DNA of 64,000 nucleotides from Hymenobacter mellowenesis (GTDB lineage: Bacteria > Bacteroidota > Bacteroidia > Cytophagales > Hymenobacteraceae): contig NZ_JAUQSX010000005.1 in the NCBI RefSeq assembly GCF_030581005.1, positions 1 through 64,000 of the forward strand. The letters are read 5' to 3'. Positions within the stretch are counted from its first letter, which is position 1; the number at the start of each line of letters is the position of its first letter. The notes under the pieces were generated by a model. The model did no database searches. It was given only the letters and a program-made list of their open reading frames with translations, and had not been told where the DNA came from. A program made the position numbers and the translations under genes. Positions 32,422 to 41,867 of this stretch are shown in pieces.

Positions 32422-33252
32422 ATGCTTTCTTTTACCAAATTGTATCGCCGGGCGAGGGTAGTGCCCGTGGTGGCGCTGCTGGGTTTGGGCGGCTGTAACC
32501 TCATCGAGTTCAGCCCCAACGACCACCGCGTCCCCGAAGAATTCACCAACCTCACCGAGAAAAACCTGGCCAAGCTGAAGGCCAAGCCCCTGGCTGCCGG
32601 CGACACGCTGCGTTTCATCTTCACTGGCGACTCGCAGCAGTTCTACGACGAAGCCGAAGCTCTGGTGGCCAGTGCCAACCAGCAGCCCGGCATCTCCTTT
32701 CTGGTGGTGGCCGGCGACATTTCCGACTTCGGCCTGGCCCGCGAAATGCAGTGGGTGGATGAAAAGCTGCGCCGCCTGACCGTGCCCTACGTCACGGTCA
32801 TCGGCAACCACGACCTGGTGGGCAACGGCCGCCCCACCTACGGCCACATTTTCGGGGCCTACAACTACTCGTTTGTGTACGGCGACACCAAGTTCATCAT
32901 GGTGGACACCAACGGCCGCGAATACAACTTCGACGGCACGGCGCCCGACATGGGCTGGCTGCGCCCCCAACTGGCCAACCGCGACGGCGCCCGCCGGCAG
33001 GTGGTCATCAGCCACGTGCCGCCCACCAACGACGACTTCGACCCCGCCCTGCGCACGCCCTACGTGCGGGCCCTGGCCGAAGCCCCGAACCTGGTGTTTG
33101 AGATGAACGGCCACAACCATTCCTTCAGCATCACCCAGCCCTACAAAGACGGCGTGACCTACGTGAATTCCGACGCGTTTTCGGAGCGGCACTACATGGT
33201 GGTGACGGTGTGGGGCGACAAGCAGTTTCGCATTAAACGGGTCAAGTTCTAA
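32422..33252 (+). CDS. Metallophosphoesterase lipoprotein
   Basis: The 276-residue protein has an N-terminal signal with a possible lipobox (LLGLGGC). Calcineurin-type phosphoesterase motifs are in order: FTGDSQQF, VVAGDISDFG, VIGNHDLVG, VISHVPPTND and MNGHNHSFS. They bind two metals. It should hydrolyse a phosphoester in the periplasm or on the cell surface. Its stop codon overlaps the start of the next gene (TAATG), so the two are translationally coupled. Confidence 0.88.
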   Translation: MLSFTKLYRRARVVPVVALLGLGGCNLIEFSPNDHRVPEEFTNLTEKNLAKLKAKPLAAGDTLRFIFTGDSQQFYDEAEALVASANQQPGISFLVVAGDISDFGLAREMQWVDEKLRRLTVPYVTVIGNHDLVGNGRPTYGHIFGAYNYSFVYGDTKFIMVDTNGREYNFDGTAPDMGWLRPQLANRDGARRQVVISHVPPTNDDFDPALRTPYVRALAEAPNLVFEMNGHNHSFSITQPYKDGVTYVNSDAFSERHYMVVTVWGDKQFRIKRVKF

Positions 33253-33905
33253 TGAAAAAGCTTCTTCTCCCGACCCTACTGCTGGCCGCCCTGGGTGCCA
33301 AAGCGGCCCCCGCACCTGCTGATACAACGGCTACCACTTCCCCAGTGAAAGCCGACACCCCGCCCGCTGGCGCCTCCGAGCGCAAGTGGTTCCGCCCCAA
33401 GCACCTAGTGCTGCAAACCGGCGGCGGCCTGGGCATGGTGGCCGCCGGCGCCGGCTACGAATTCGCGAAAAACCACCTCGAAACCGATATTCTCATCGGC
33501 TACGTTCCCAAGTACTACGCGGGCTCCACGCTCAGCCTGGCTTCGCTGAAGTTCATGTATTCGCCCTTTCACTTGCCCGTAGGTGAGAAATTGCAGGTGG
33601 TGCCGCTCACGGTGGGGGCGTATTTCAGCTACACCCACGGCACCATCAACGACGAGCTGAAGGGCCAGTACTCGGCCGACTACTACTGGTTTTCGACCGA
33701 TACGCGCTACGGCCCGCTGCTGGGCAGCCGCCTCACGTTTCTGGCGCCGCCGGTAGCTGCCACCGGGCAGCCGCGCAAAATATCGGTTTATTACGAGCTG
33801 GGTAGCAACGATTTGTATTTGGCCAGTTGGTTCAATAACCAGAAGGGCGGCCTCGCTTTCAGCCAGCTACTGACGCTGGCGCTGGGCGTGAAAGCCGATT
33901 TTTAA
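33252..33905 (+). CDS. Outer-membrane beta-barrel protein coupled to the phosphoesterase
   Basis: The 217-residue protein has a signal peptide (KKLLLPTLLLAALGAKAAPA) and a low-complexity Ala/Thr/Pro linker. Alternating strands follow: HLVLQTGGGLGMVAAGAGYE, LETDILIGYVPKYYAG, LQVVPLTVGAYFSYTHG and ISVYYELGSNDLYLA. The C-terminus ends ADF, as expected for barrel assembly. The overlapping start (TAATG) with the phosphoesterase suggests shared function, for instance surface retention or substrate passage. Confidence 0.75.
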   Translation: MKKLLLPTLLLAALGAKAAPAPADTTATTSPVKADTPPAGASERKWFRPKHLVLQTGGGLGMVAAGAGYEFAKNHLETDILIGYVPKYYAGSTLSLASLKFMYSPFHLPVGEKLQVVPLTVGAYFSYTHGTINDELKGQYSADYYWFSTDTRYGPLLGSRLTFLAPPVAATGQPRKISVYYELGSNDLYLASWFNNQKGGLAFSQLLTLALGVKADF

Positions 33906-34083
33906 TCTTCCGCTGTCCTAACCTGTCAGCCATGCCCAACGGCCCCGCCGCTCATTCGGAGCGTCAGGGCCGTTTGAGTTTGCGAACCATGCAGAGGAAG
34001 ATGCCACGCAACTTCCGGGCGAGGGAGCCGGTCATGGAGAGGTACGGCGCGCGCAGCGGCGTTTCCAACTCCTTTCCCTTCTG

Positions 34084-34809
34084 ATGAAAAAGTATCTACT
34101 CCTGGGGCCTCTGTTGGCCCTGGCGGCACCGGTGGCCGCCCAGCAAATTGAAATCCAGGCTCGGGCCGGCGTGGGATTATCCCGTTTTGGCGGGCCGGAT
34201 GCCCGGAGCACCTCGTTCGTCAATCGCACCGACACCCCGGACCTGGACTACACGAATAGCCCGTATGGCAGCCGCTGGGGCGCGGGCGTGTCACTGGGCG
34301 GGCGCGTAGAGCGCGTGGGCGCAGGCAATGGCCTGCTGGCGTTCGACCTGGGATATGAGTGGCTGCAAAGCCGCACCAACATCACGGCGCTTTCCATCTC
34401 ATACCCTCTCTACAGCTCCTATCGGGCCGGGCCTTACGAGGCCGACGGCAGCACCGCCATGCAAACCCACAACCTGACCACCTTTCTGGGCATCGGCCAC
34501 CGCTTCGGCGCTGGTAAGTTGAGCATCGATGCTTTGGCGGGGCCGGAAGCGGCTTACGTCTTTGGCTTCCGCGAAAAGGGCAGCGGCACCTACAATGGCA
34601 GCACGTCTTGGAGCACCGACCTGGACCACCGTGCCTTCAACCGCTTCGATGCGCGCCTGCGGGCCGATGCCACGGTGTGGTACCAGCGGCTGGGCCTGAA
34701 CGCCAGCTACTCGCACGGCCTGCTCAACTACCAGAGCGGGCTGCTGGGCGCCAGCCCCAAGGTGTATGCGCGCGTGCTGCGCCTGGGGCTGGCCTACCGG
34801 CTGCGCTAG
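34084..34809 (+). CDS. PorT-like outer-membrane beta-barrel protein
   Basis: The 241-residue protein has a signal peptide (KKYLLLGPLLALAAPVAAQ) followed directly by QIEIQARAGVGLSRFGG. Transmembrane strands such as GSRWGAGVSLGGRVERVG, NLTTFLGIGHRFGAGKLSID and TVWYQRLGLNASYSHGLLN follow. The chain ends LRLGLAYRLR, a typical terminal strand. Role unknown. It lies 178 bp after the phosphoesterase/barrel pair and is probably independently transcribed. Confidence 0.78.
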   Translation: MKKYLLLGPLLALAAPVAAQQIEIQARAGVGLSRFGGPDARSTSFVNRTDTPDLDYTNSPYGSRWGAGVSLGGRVERVGAGNGLLAFDLGYEWLQSRTNITALSISYPLYSSYRAGPYEADGSTAMQTHNLTTFLGIGHRFGAGKLSIDALAGPEAAYVFGFREKGSGTYNGSTSWSTDLDHRAFNRFDARLRADATVWYQRLGLNASYSHGLLNYQSGLLGASPKVYARVLRLGLAYRLR

Positions 34810-34889
34810 GCTTGGGCAAAATATGTGGGCCGTCGCTGCGTCTGCGCTGATAAGCCGCCCAACGCGGCGGTTTTTCAGCCAACTATTCC

Positions 34890-35876
34890 ATGCAGCTTCA
34901 GGCCCTCCACAACGGCAAAGTTTATCAGAACGCCATCCCCACTTCCGTGGGCCCGCCCTCCGGCTACGGCGCCCTGCTGAAACGCTGGCTGTTTGAAAAA
35001 GCCGAGCGGGAGCCTTCAAAACCGCTCGGTCCTTTCCGGGCCGATGCCGCCGCGCTGGCCGCTCCCGTGCCCGCTGCTGCATTGCGCGCCACTTGGCTGG
35101 GCCACAGCACGGTGCTGCTCGAAATCGACGGTCGCCGCATCCTTACCGACCCGGTGTGGAGCGAACGGGCGTCGCCCTCGCAGCTGCTAGGGCCGAAGCG
35201 GTTCTTCGCACCGCCGCTGCCGCTCGATAAGCTGCCGAAGCTGGACGCCGTCGTCCTCTCGCACGACCACTACGACCACCTCGACCCAGTAGCTATTCGG
35301 GTGCTGGGGCGCACGGGCGTGCCGTTTTTTTGCCCGCTGGGCGTGGGCGCACACCTGCGCCGCTGGGGCGTGGCCAGTGATAAAATCACCGAGTTGAACT
35401 GGTGGGAATCGGCGGCGCTGGCGCCCGACTTCACGCTGGTGGCCACGCCGGCCCGGCACTTCTCGGGCCGCGGCCTCACCCGCAACGATACACTGTGGGC
35501 CTCGTGGTGCCTGCTGGGGCCTACGCATAAAGTGTTTTTCGGCGGCGACTCGGGGCCGCTCGACGAAGGTTTCCGGCAGATAGGGGAGGCTTACGGGCCG
35601 TTCGACTTGTTGATGCTCGAAATCGGCGCCTCCGACCCCGAATGGGCCGACATTCATTTGGGCCCAGACAACGCCCTGGCGGCGCACCGGCTGCTGGGCG
35701 GCGGCCCGTTGCTGCCGCTGCACTGGGGCACGTTCAACCTAGCGTTTCATGCCTGGCGGCAGCCCGTGCAGCGTTTAATTGAAGCAGCTGGAACTGAGGT
35801 GCCGCTGTTGCTGCCAGCCCCCGGGCAGCGCGTGGATGTGGCGGCGGGCCCGCTCAATTCGCGTTGGTGGGAATAA
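34890..35876 (+). CDS. Beta-lactamase-fold hydrolase, NAPE-PLD-like
   Basis: The 328-residue protein has MBL-fold motifs: ATWLGHSTVLLEIDGRRILT DPVW, then VVLSHDHYDHLD (HxHxDH metal site), a middle HFSGRG loop, FFGGDSG and LLPLHWGTFNLAF with the C-terminal His. The order and the HWGTF motif fit the N-acyl-phosphatidylethanolamine-hydrolysing phospholipase D-like subgroup. No signal peptide is visible. Substrate in bacteria is unknown; membrane phospholipid turnover is the family precedent. Confidence 0.87.
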   Translation: MQLQALHNGKVYQNAIPTSVGPPSGYGALLKRWLFEKAEREPSKPLGPFRADAAALAAPVPAAALRATWLGHSTVLLEIDGRRILTDPVWSERASPSQLLGPKRFFAPPLPLDKLPKLDAVVLSHDHYDHLDPVAIRVLGRTGVPFFCPLGVGAHLRRWGVASDKITELNWWESAALAPDFTLVATPARHFSGRGLTRNDTLWASWCLLGPTHKVFFGGDSGPLDEGFRQIGEAYGPFDLLMLEIGASDPEWADIHLGPDNALAAHRLLGGGPLLPLHWGTFNLAFHAWRQPVQRLIEAAGTEVPLLLPAPGQRVDVAAGPLNSRWWE

Positions 35877-36066
35877 AAAATAAGCCCGGCCTTAAACAAT
35901 CGACCGGCGGCTCGCTTATATCCGCTCGATGCCGGCCCGCAGTCGTGGTCCCGGCATCCGACTTTATCTTTGCCCCGTGATACAAACCCCCGCAGCCGCT
36001 CCTTTCCTGGGAAATCGGCTGGCTTCCACCAGCTTTTCCCCGAACCTTGCCAGCCTGTCCGCGCCC

Positions 36067-36108
36067 ATGTGCTCGGCTGTGGTAGGGTGCTGTTGCTGTT
36101 GTGGTTAG
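36067..36108 (+). CDS. Possible 13-residue polycysteine leader peptide
   Basis: ATG TGC TCG GCT GTG GTA GGG TGC TGT TGC TGT TGT GGT TAG encodes MCSAVVGCCCCCG. Five consecutive Cys codons in a short frame ahead of a receptor gene would allow ribosome stalling when charged tRNA-Cys is scarce. Polycysteine attenuator frames are known in mycobacteria; a Bacteroidota example is inference only. Confidence 0.45.
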   Translation: MCSAVVGCCCCCG

Positions 36109-36119
36109 GATAGGGCGTT

Positions 36120-36151
36120 AGCCGGTGGGCAGAACGAAAGTTCTCCCGGCT
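36120..36151 (+). promoter_or_regulatory. Hairpin with GNRA loop after the leader peptide
   Basis: The inner stem AGAAC/GTTCT is closed by a GAAA tetraloop (36131-36145). It is extended by GGG/CCC with a bulged C and an outer AGCC/GGCT. It starts 12 bp after the leader stop codon, the spacing expected of an attenuator or ribosome-stall-controlled structure. No U-run follows, so transcription termination is not obvious. Confidence 0.45.
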
Positions 36152-36406
36152 GAATGCCAGACCAGAAAAAAAGTGGGATGCTGCCCCGGTGCCACTTGCC
36201 GCACCGTCGGGTAGCTGCGCTATGGCCTGTGGGCTGATTCTGGTATAATCATTTATTGGCTTTATAGGTCGCCGGTTGGCGTCGGGGCGGCCGCATGGCG
36301 GGCTCCGGCCAACGGCCGCCTGGGCTTTTCTTTTTTCTGGGATTATCCGGTTTGAAACGCCCGTGTGGCCGCCGGAATCCCGCTTCATTTCCCTCTTTTT
36401 CTTGTT

Positions 36407-39178
36407 ATGACACACCCCACAACTACCCGAATCGGGCTGCTGGCGCTGCTTTTGTGGCTGACCACGGCCGCCGCCTGGGCCCAGAACCTCACCGTTACCG
36501 GCCGCGTCCTCGACGCCACCGGCCAGAGCCAGCCCGGCGTGACCGTGCTGGAGCAAGGCACCAGCAACGGCACCAGCACCGACGGCGATGGCCGTTTCTT
36601 GCTCAGCAACGTGCCCGGCACGGCAACCCTCGTCTTTTCTGCCGTGGGCTCGCTCACCCAAACCGTGCCGCTGAACGGCCGCACCAGCCTCGAAATCCGC
36701 CTCGCCGCCAACCAGACCGAGCTGAACGAAGTGGTGGTGACGGGCTCGCGCGCTACGGAGGGCCGTTCCAACATTCTAACCACCTCGCCGGTAGACGTGA
36801 TTTCGGCCCGCGAAATCAAGGCCTACGCCCAGACCGACGTTACCCAGATTCTGACCTACATCGCGCCCTCGTTCCAGAGCACGCGCCAGACCGTGACCGA
36901 CGGCACCGATTTCGTGGACCCCGCCACCCTGCGCGGCCTCGGCCCCGACCAGGTGCTGGTGCTGGTGAACGGCAAGCGCCGCCACACTTCGGCCCTCGTG
37001 AACATCAACGGCACGCCCGGGCGCGGCTCGGTGGGCACGGATATGAACGTGATTCCGCCTGCTGCCATCAAGCGGATTGAGGTGCTGCGCGACGGCGCGG
37101 CGGCCCAGTACGGCTCCGACGCCATTGCCGGCGTCATCAATATCCAGCTGAAGGACGACACTACCGGCGTGAGCGTGAGCAGCACCGCCGGCCAAACCAG
37201 CAAGAGCGACGGCCAACTGTTTCAGGCCGATGCCAACCTAGGCTTCGGCCTGGGCCGTCGGGGCTTCGTGAACGTGAGCGGCCAGTTTTCGAACCGCAGC
37301 TTCGTGGACCGCAGCGGCCTCGACACGGCCCCGCTCATCTACCTGGGCAGCACCGCCGGCAACTACCCGGCCGGCCTCACCGATGTACAGAAACTCGACC
37401 TGAAAGCCCGCGATAATGCCCTGGTGGCCCAGAATGGCTTTAACCGCCGCGACATCCGGGTGGGCAGCGCCGACACCCGCACCTACGGCAGCTTCGTGAA
37501 CGCGGCCTACACGCTGGCCCCCAGTATCGGCCTCGAAGCCTACTTTGCGGGCGGCCTCACGCGCCGCACGGGCCGCTCGGGCGCGCTCTACCGGCTGCCC
37601 ACGCAGGTGACGCAAACCGACGCCAGCATCTACCCGAATGGCTTTCTGCCCTTCATCAACAGCACTGTGAACGACGGCTCGGCCATCGTGGGCCTGCGCG
37701 GCCGGGTGCTGGGCTTCGCGGCTGATTTGAGCAACACCTACGGCCGCAATGCCTTGGACTACGACATCACCAACACCCTCAACGCCTCATTGCCGGCGGG
37801 CACCAGCCCCACCAGCTTTTATGCCGGCCAGCTGGCTTTCCAGCAGAACACCACCAACCTGGGCTTCTCGCGCAAATTCACCGAAATCGGCCCGCTGGCC
37901 ACGCTGAACGTGGCTTTCGGCGGTGAGTTTCGGGTCGATAATTTCCAGATTAACGCCGGCGAATCAGGCTCCTACATTCTCGGGTCGCGCCTGGTGAACG
38001 GAACGCCGGCCGCCGCGGGCTCGCAGGGTTTTGCTGGTTACCGGCCCTCCGATGCCCTCAACCAAAGCCGCAACAACGTGTCGGGCTACATTGATTTGGA
38101 AAGCGACCTGACCGACAAGCTATTGGTGAACGTGGCCGGCCGTGCCGAACGATACTGCGATTTCGGCTCCAACGTGAGCGGCAAAGTAGCCGCCCGCTAC
38201 AGCATCCTCAACGGGCTGGCCTTGCGCGGCGCGCTCAGCAACGGCTTCCGGGCGCCCTCGCTGCAGCAGCGCTACTTCACCAACTCCAGCACGCAATTCA
38301 CCAGCGGCGAGCTGCGCGAAGTGCTGACCACCAACAACGATGACCCCATCACCAAGGCCTTCGGCATTGGCTCGCTGAAGCAGGAGAAATCGACTAATTA
38401 CAGCGTGGGCCTCACGGCGCGCTTGTTCAAAATCATCACGCTGACGGTGGATGCCTACCAGATTGACATCCGCGACCGAATTGTGCTCAGCTCGCAGTTC
38501 AGCCGCGCCAATGCTGTGGTAGCGGGCATTCTCACCGCCAACCCGCGCCCCGGCCAGAACCCGGTGCAGGGCGTGCAGTTCTTCGCCAACGCCGTGAATA
38601 CGCGCACCCAAGGCATCGACATCGTGGCCAACGAGCGCCTGACCCTGGGCCCCGACAGCCGCCTGACCCTGACCGCCGCCGCCAACTTCAACGAAACACT
38701 GGTGCGCAGCTTCAACAGCTCGGCCTTCATCGACAACAACGCCAGCCTGCAAAACACGTTGTTTGACCGTGCCCAGCGCGCCCGCCTCGAAAACGGCCAG
38801 CCTCGCAGCAAAATCAACCTGAGCGCCGACTACGGCTACAAAATCCTCGGCGTGAACCTGCGCACCGTGCGCTTCGGCGAGGTGCAGACCAAGGACGCTG
38901 ACCCCACCCGCTCCTTCATCGACCAGACTTTCTCGGCCAAATGGGTGACCGACCTGACCATCAGCGCGCAGGTTATCAAGAACATCGGCTTGAGTGTGGG
39001 CGTCAACAACCTGTTCAACGTCTACCCCGACCGCCTCTACCAGGACCCCAACAACAACGAGCAAAGCTTGGCCTACACCACCCTGGATGCCACCAACCGC
39101 GGCCGCTTCCAGTACAACTCCAACCAGTTCGGCTTTAATGGCGCCTTCTACTTCGGCCGCGTGAATTTCACGCTCTAA
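36407..39178 (+). CDS. TonB-dependent receptor with carboxypeptidase-regulatory-like domain
   Basis: The 923-residue outer-membrane receptor has a signal peptide (LLALLLWLTTAAAWAQ). A CarbopepD-regulatory-like N-terminal domain follows (LTVTGRVLDATGQSQPGVTV LEQGTSNGT, residues about 24-100). A plug domain comes next (LRGLGPDQVLVLVNGKRRHT and VLRDGAAAQYGSDAIAGVIN). A large barrel follows and ends GAFYFGRVNFTL. No TonB box was located with certainty. Substrate is unknown; there is no SusD partner next door, so a non-glycan substrate such as siderophore or metal complex is possible. A polycysteine leader upstream suggests a sulfur link. Confidence 0.92.
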   Translation: MTHPTTTRIGLLALLLWLTTAAAWAQNLTVTGRVLDATGQSQPGVTVLEQGTSNGTSTDGDGRFLLSNVPGTATLVFSAVGSLTQTVPLNGRTSLEIRLAANQTELNEVVVTGSRATEGRSNILTTSPVDVISAREIKAYAQTDVTQILTYIAPSFQSTRQTVTDGTDFVDPATLRGLGPDQVLVLVNGKRRHTSALVNINGTPGRGSVGTDMNVIPPAAIKRIEVLRDGAAAQYGSDAIAGVINIQLKDDTTGVSVSSTAGQTSKSDGQLFQADANLGFGLGRRGFVNVSGQFSNRSFVDRSGLDTAPLIYLGSTAGNYPAGLTDVQKLDLKARDNALVAQNGFNRRDIRVGSADTRTYGSFVNAAYTLAPSIGLEAYFAGGLTRRTGRSGALYRLPTQVTQTDASIYPNGFLPFINSTVNDGSAIVGLRGRVLGFAADLSNTYGRNALDYDITNTLNASLPAGTSPTSFYAGQLAFQQNTTNLGFSRKFTEIGPLATLNVAFGGEFRVDNFQINAGESGSYILGSRLVNGTPAAAGSQGFAGYRPSDALNQSRNNVSGYIDLESDLTDKLLVNVAGRAERYCDFGSNVSGKVAARYSILNGLALRGALSNGFRAPSLQQRYFTNSSTQFTSGELREVLTTNNDDPITKAFGIGSLKQEKSTNYSVGLTARLFKIITLTVDAYQIDIRDRIVLSSQFSRANAVVAGILTANPRPGQNPVQGVQFFANAVNTRTQGIDIVANERLTLGPDSRLTLTAAANFNETLVRSFNSSAFIDNNASLQNTLFDRAQRARLENGQPRSKINLSADYGYKILGVNLRTVRFGEVQTKDADPTRSFIDQTFSAKWVTDLTISAQVIKNIGLSVGVNNLFNVYPDRLYQDPNNNEQSLAYTTLDATNRGRFQYNSNQFGFNGAFYFGRVNFTL

Positions 39179-39197
39179 CCATTTCAGTTTTGAGACG

Positions 39198-39232
39198 AAA
39201 AAGGCCCTTCAATATACTGAAGGGCCTTTTTT
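39198..39232 (+). terminator. Rho-independent terminator after TonB receptor
   Basis: AGGCCCTTCA (39202-39211) pairs with TGAAGGGCCT (39218-39227), flanked by AAAA and TTTTTT. It closes the forward receptor gene and can also serve the convergent T9SS cargo gene. Confidence 0.85.
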
Positions 39233-39273
39233 GTTTGAGGTAGGGGCGAGGTCGTACCTCGTTCAGACGTGCG

Positions 39274-40716
39274 CTAATTGCCGCTGTACTGCAGCCGGGC
39301 CACTTGCGTGCCGGCCGGGTTACGGGCAAAGTAGAGGCCGGCGGGCAGGGTAGCGGTGGGCTGCCACACCACGCGGCCATCGGCCGACGTCCTGAGCTGC
39401 GCTACTTGGTGGCCTAGGGCATCGGTGATGGTGACGGGCTGCACGCCTTGTCCGGCAAACTGGAACTGTACAACTTCGCTGAATGGCACCGGGAAAGGCG
39501 GCTGCGCCAACGCCTGTCGCGGGCGGGCGGCCAAGCCCGTGCGCGTGACCAGAAAAAGCACCGTAAGTACGCTGTGGCCCAGCAGCGGGCAAGCATTGTC
39601 GAGGGCTGAAACCGTGAGTTGGTAGCGGCCTTGCGGCAGCGTGGCAGGCACTTGCCAGGTGAGCTGGCCCTGGCCGTTGGCCAGGGGCTGAAAGGTGGCT
39701 CCGGGCACCAGCCCGGCTACTTCGCTGCTCAGCGTCACCGATTGGCCGGCGTCGGCATCGGTGGCGGTGAAAACCAACGTGGCCGTTTGGCCCGCGGCAA
39801 TGCGGATTTCCTGGCCCAGCAGCTGGCCGGTGGGAGCAGCCGCCAACGCCACGCGGGTGAAGGCCGGTGCTAGGTTGGTGCCGGCCGAGGCATAATAATC
39901 CAGTTCCCGCATCACGCTGCCAATTTTTCGCCAGTTCCCGCTCACGCGCCGGTACTCGTTCACGCGGGCGCCCAGGGCGTAAATGCCTAGCTGTCCGGCC
40001 GCGCCGGCCACGTTCAGCAGTTCGCCGGTGGCGGCGTTTAGCTGCAGGTGCGGGGCGGCGGCGCCCGTGGTAGCGGGAGGACATGTCGTGGTAGGAAGGG
40101 AATTGCCCGTCAGGGGTTGCACGGCTTCGTACACCAGCGAGTCGCCTTCGCTGTCGAAGGCGCTGAGGCTGTACCGTTGGGCCTGGGCGCTGACGAGGTG
40201 CACGGGCCGCGAGGCGGTGAATCGGGGCGAGGAGTTCACCAGGCCCGTCGAATTATCCAGCTCGGCGTTCAGGGAAAGTCCGACCGTGCCGGATTGGGCT
40301 ATGTTGGTGATGCCGGCGACCCGTGACGCCATGCCGACGGTTAATTGCCATTGGGCGGGAGGAAGCGTCACCAGTCCTTGCAGAGTGGTGATGATGACCG
40401 ACTCGCTGGTGCCCGTGCACGAGGTAGCAACCGTTTGGCCTGCCGCCCGCGTCAGCGTGGTGGAGATGGTGGGCAGGGTGCACCCGTTCGGGCTGCACGC
40501 GAGCGAAACCCCCGTGGGCGGCGCACCTACGCCCACCGCCCCGCTGCCGTCACTGTAAATGCGCGCCGTCACGCGGTAGAGGTTTGGGGAAGCCGCAGTG
40601 CCCACGTACTCGTAGGTAAGGTCGCCCCCCAATATGTGCGTAGCGTGGGCCGCCAGGGCGTTTGCCAGACAGAAAAAAAGAAGCAGAATGTCGCGAAAAG
40701 CTGAAAAGCGGAGCAT
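39274..40716 (-). CDS. Secreted protein with T9SS-type C-terminal sorting domain
   Basis: The 480-residue protein has a signal peptide (FSAFRDILLLFFCLANALAA HA). A gliding/adhesin-like N-terminal region follows with THILGGDLTYEYVGT, a start common to Bacteroidota PKD/immunoglobulin-type surface proteins. Immunoglobulin-like domains in the centre include NLAPAFTRVALAAAPTGQLL. The last 80 residues end with VVQFQFAGQGVQPVTITDAL GHQVAQ and LPAGLYFARNPAGTQVARLQYSGN, the type A sorting-domain pattern of type IX secretion. It should be exported to the surface. The ATG at 40716 starts the signal peptide. Confidence 0.82.
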   Translation of the reverse strand: MLRFSAFRDILLLFFCLANALAAHATHILGGDLTYEYVGTAASPNLYRVTARIYSDGSGAVGVGAPPTGVSLACSPNGCTLPTISTTLTRAAGQTVATSCTGTSESVIITTLQGLVTLPPAQWQLTVGMASRVAGITNIAQSGTVGLSLNAELDNSTGLVNSSPRFTASRPVHLVSAQAQRYSLSAFDSEGDSLVYEAVQPLTGNSLPTTTCPPATTGAAAPHLQLNAATGELLNVAGAAGQLGIYALGARVNEYRRVSGNWRKIGSVMRELDYYASAGTNLAPAFTRVALAAAPTGQLLGQEIRIAAGQTATLVFTATDADAGQSVTLSSEVAGLVPGATFQPLANGQGQLTWQVPATLPQGRYQLTVSALDNACPLLGHSVLTVLFLVTRTGLAARPRQALAQPPFPVPFSEVVQFQFAGQGVQPVTITDALGHQVAQLRTSADGRVVWQPTATLPAGLYFARNPAGTQVARLQYSGN

Positions 40717-40826
40717 CGGCTGAGAAGAGGACGGCAAAGGTGACAGCACCATCGGCGGGGCCGACAGCCCCCAAATCTAATTGCAAATGGCTAACAGCAA
40801 ATAATGTAGTTGCCCGAGCCGGCCGT

Positions 40827-41867
40827 TTATTTTCCAGGCGCCGACGTGCTCGAATTACTGCCCAGAATCTGAAACAGCTCGTCCAGCTTCGGCGTGAGGA
40901 TGATTTCGGTGCGGCGGTTCATGGCCTTGTTCTGGGGCGTGTCGTTGGCGGCCACGGGCACGTACTGGCCGCGCCCCGAGGCCGTGACGCGCTCCGGCGA
41001 AACGCCGCTGGTGGTGAGCAGGCGCGCGATTTCGGTGGCGCGCAGGGCGCTCAGGTCCCAGTTGTCGGTCATGCCGGCGGTGCCGCGCAAAATGGGTACG
41101 TTGTCGGTGTGGCCTTCCACCACCACGTTCACGTCTTTCTGCTCCTGGAGCACGGTGGCGAGCTTTTTCAGCGCTTCCTGGCCTTTGGGGTCCACTTTCG
41201 TCGAGCCCGATTTGAAGAGCAATTGCTCCGAGAGCGACACGTACACCTTGCCGTCCTTCAGCTTCACCTGCAGGTCGCTGCTGTTGAAGCTGAGCAGGGC
41301 CTTGCTCACGCGGGCCTTCAGGTCTTCCACGGCTTTGTCCTTGTCGGCCAGGGCCTGGGTGAGCTCGGCGAGGCGGGCTTCGCGGGTTTTGAGGTCGGCG
41401 GCGAGGCGGTCGTTGTCGGCTTTGCTTTTTTGCAGGTTCACTTCGAGACTGCCCAACTCGGCTTCGCGGCGAGCCAGGTCCTTGGCTACTTTGTTGTAGT
41501 CGGAAGACTTGTTGGCTAGCTCCCGGTCGCTGTTTTTGAGCAGCTTGTCGTAGCTGTTGTTCAGCTCGTTGTAGAGGCTGCGGGTTTTGCGGTAGGCGGC
41601 GCCGGTTTCGGCCGAATCGGTCACGAGGCGCTTTTGGGTGAGGCGCAGCTGGGCCAGCTCGTCGGAGGCTTTTTGCAGCTCGGTGGTGGTGCTGCGGAGC
41701 TGGCGATCAGCGGCTTCTTTGCCCTGGGCGTCGGCCTTTTGGCGGGCGCTCAGGTCGTCGTATTTGCGGGCTGTCACGCAGCCGTTGAGGGCAGAAGCGG
41801 CGAGCAGCGAAAGGCCCAGCAGGGCAGGGGAGAAGCGTTTCACGGGCAGAAGGGGGCGCGGGGCCAA
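40827..41867 (-). CDS. OmpA-family lipoprotein with coiled coil
   Basis: The 346-residue protein has a lipoprotein signal and lipobox (LSLLAASALNGC). A long coiled coil follows (about residues 40-190, YDDLSARQKADAQGKEAADR ... ELTQALADKDKAVEDLKARV). The C-terminal OmpA domain runs LLFKSGSTKVDPKGQEALKK, VVVEGHTDNVPI, ALRATEIARLLTTSGVSPERVTASGRG and MNRRTEIILTPKL. It should hold the outer membrane to peptidoglycan through the VEGHTDNVP motif. The tail DELFQILGSNSSTSAPGK is unstructured. Architecture resembles MotB-like/Pal-like anchors of this phylum. Confidence 0.88.
   Translation of the reverse strand: MAPRPLLPVKRFSPALLGLSLLAASALNGCVTARKYDDLSARQKADAQGKEAADRQLRSTTTELQKASDELAQLRLTQKRLVTDSAETGAAYRKTRSLYNELNNSYDKLLKNSDRELANKSSDYNKVAKDLARREAELGSLEVNLQKSKADNDRLAADLKTREARLAELTQALADKDKAVEDLKARVSKALLSFNSSDLQVKLKDGKVYVSLSEQLLFKSGSTKVDPKGQEALKKLATVLQEQKDVNVVVEGHTDNVPILRGTAGMTDNWDLSALRATEIARLLTTSGVSPERVTASGRGQYVPVAANDTPQNKAMNRRTEIILTPKLDELFQILGSNSSTSAPGK

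Larger units (their letters stand above)
35877..36406. other. Long leader upstream of TonB receptor
   Basis: This 530-bp gap has no long frame. It holds the putative leader peptide at 36067-36108 and the hairpin at 36120-36151, described separately. The rest shows no recognisable site. Confidence 0.5.

Noticed and set aside
36120..36200. Cobalamin or other known riboswitch upstream of the TonB receptor
   Set aside because: GCCAGACC and GCTGCCCCGGTGCCAC recall parts of B12 elements, but their order and spacing are wrong and no B12-box core was found.
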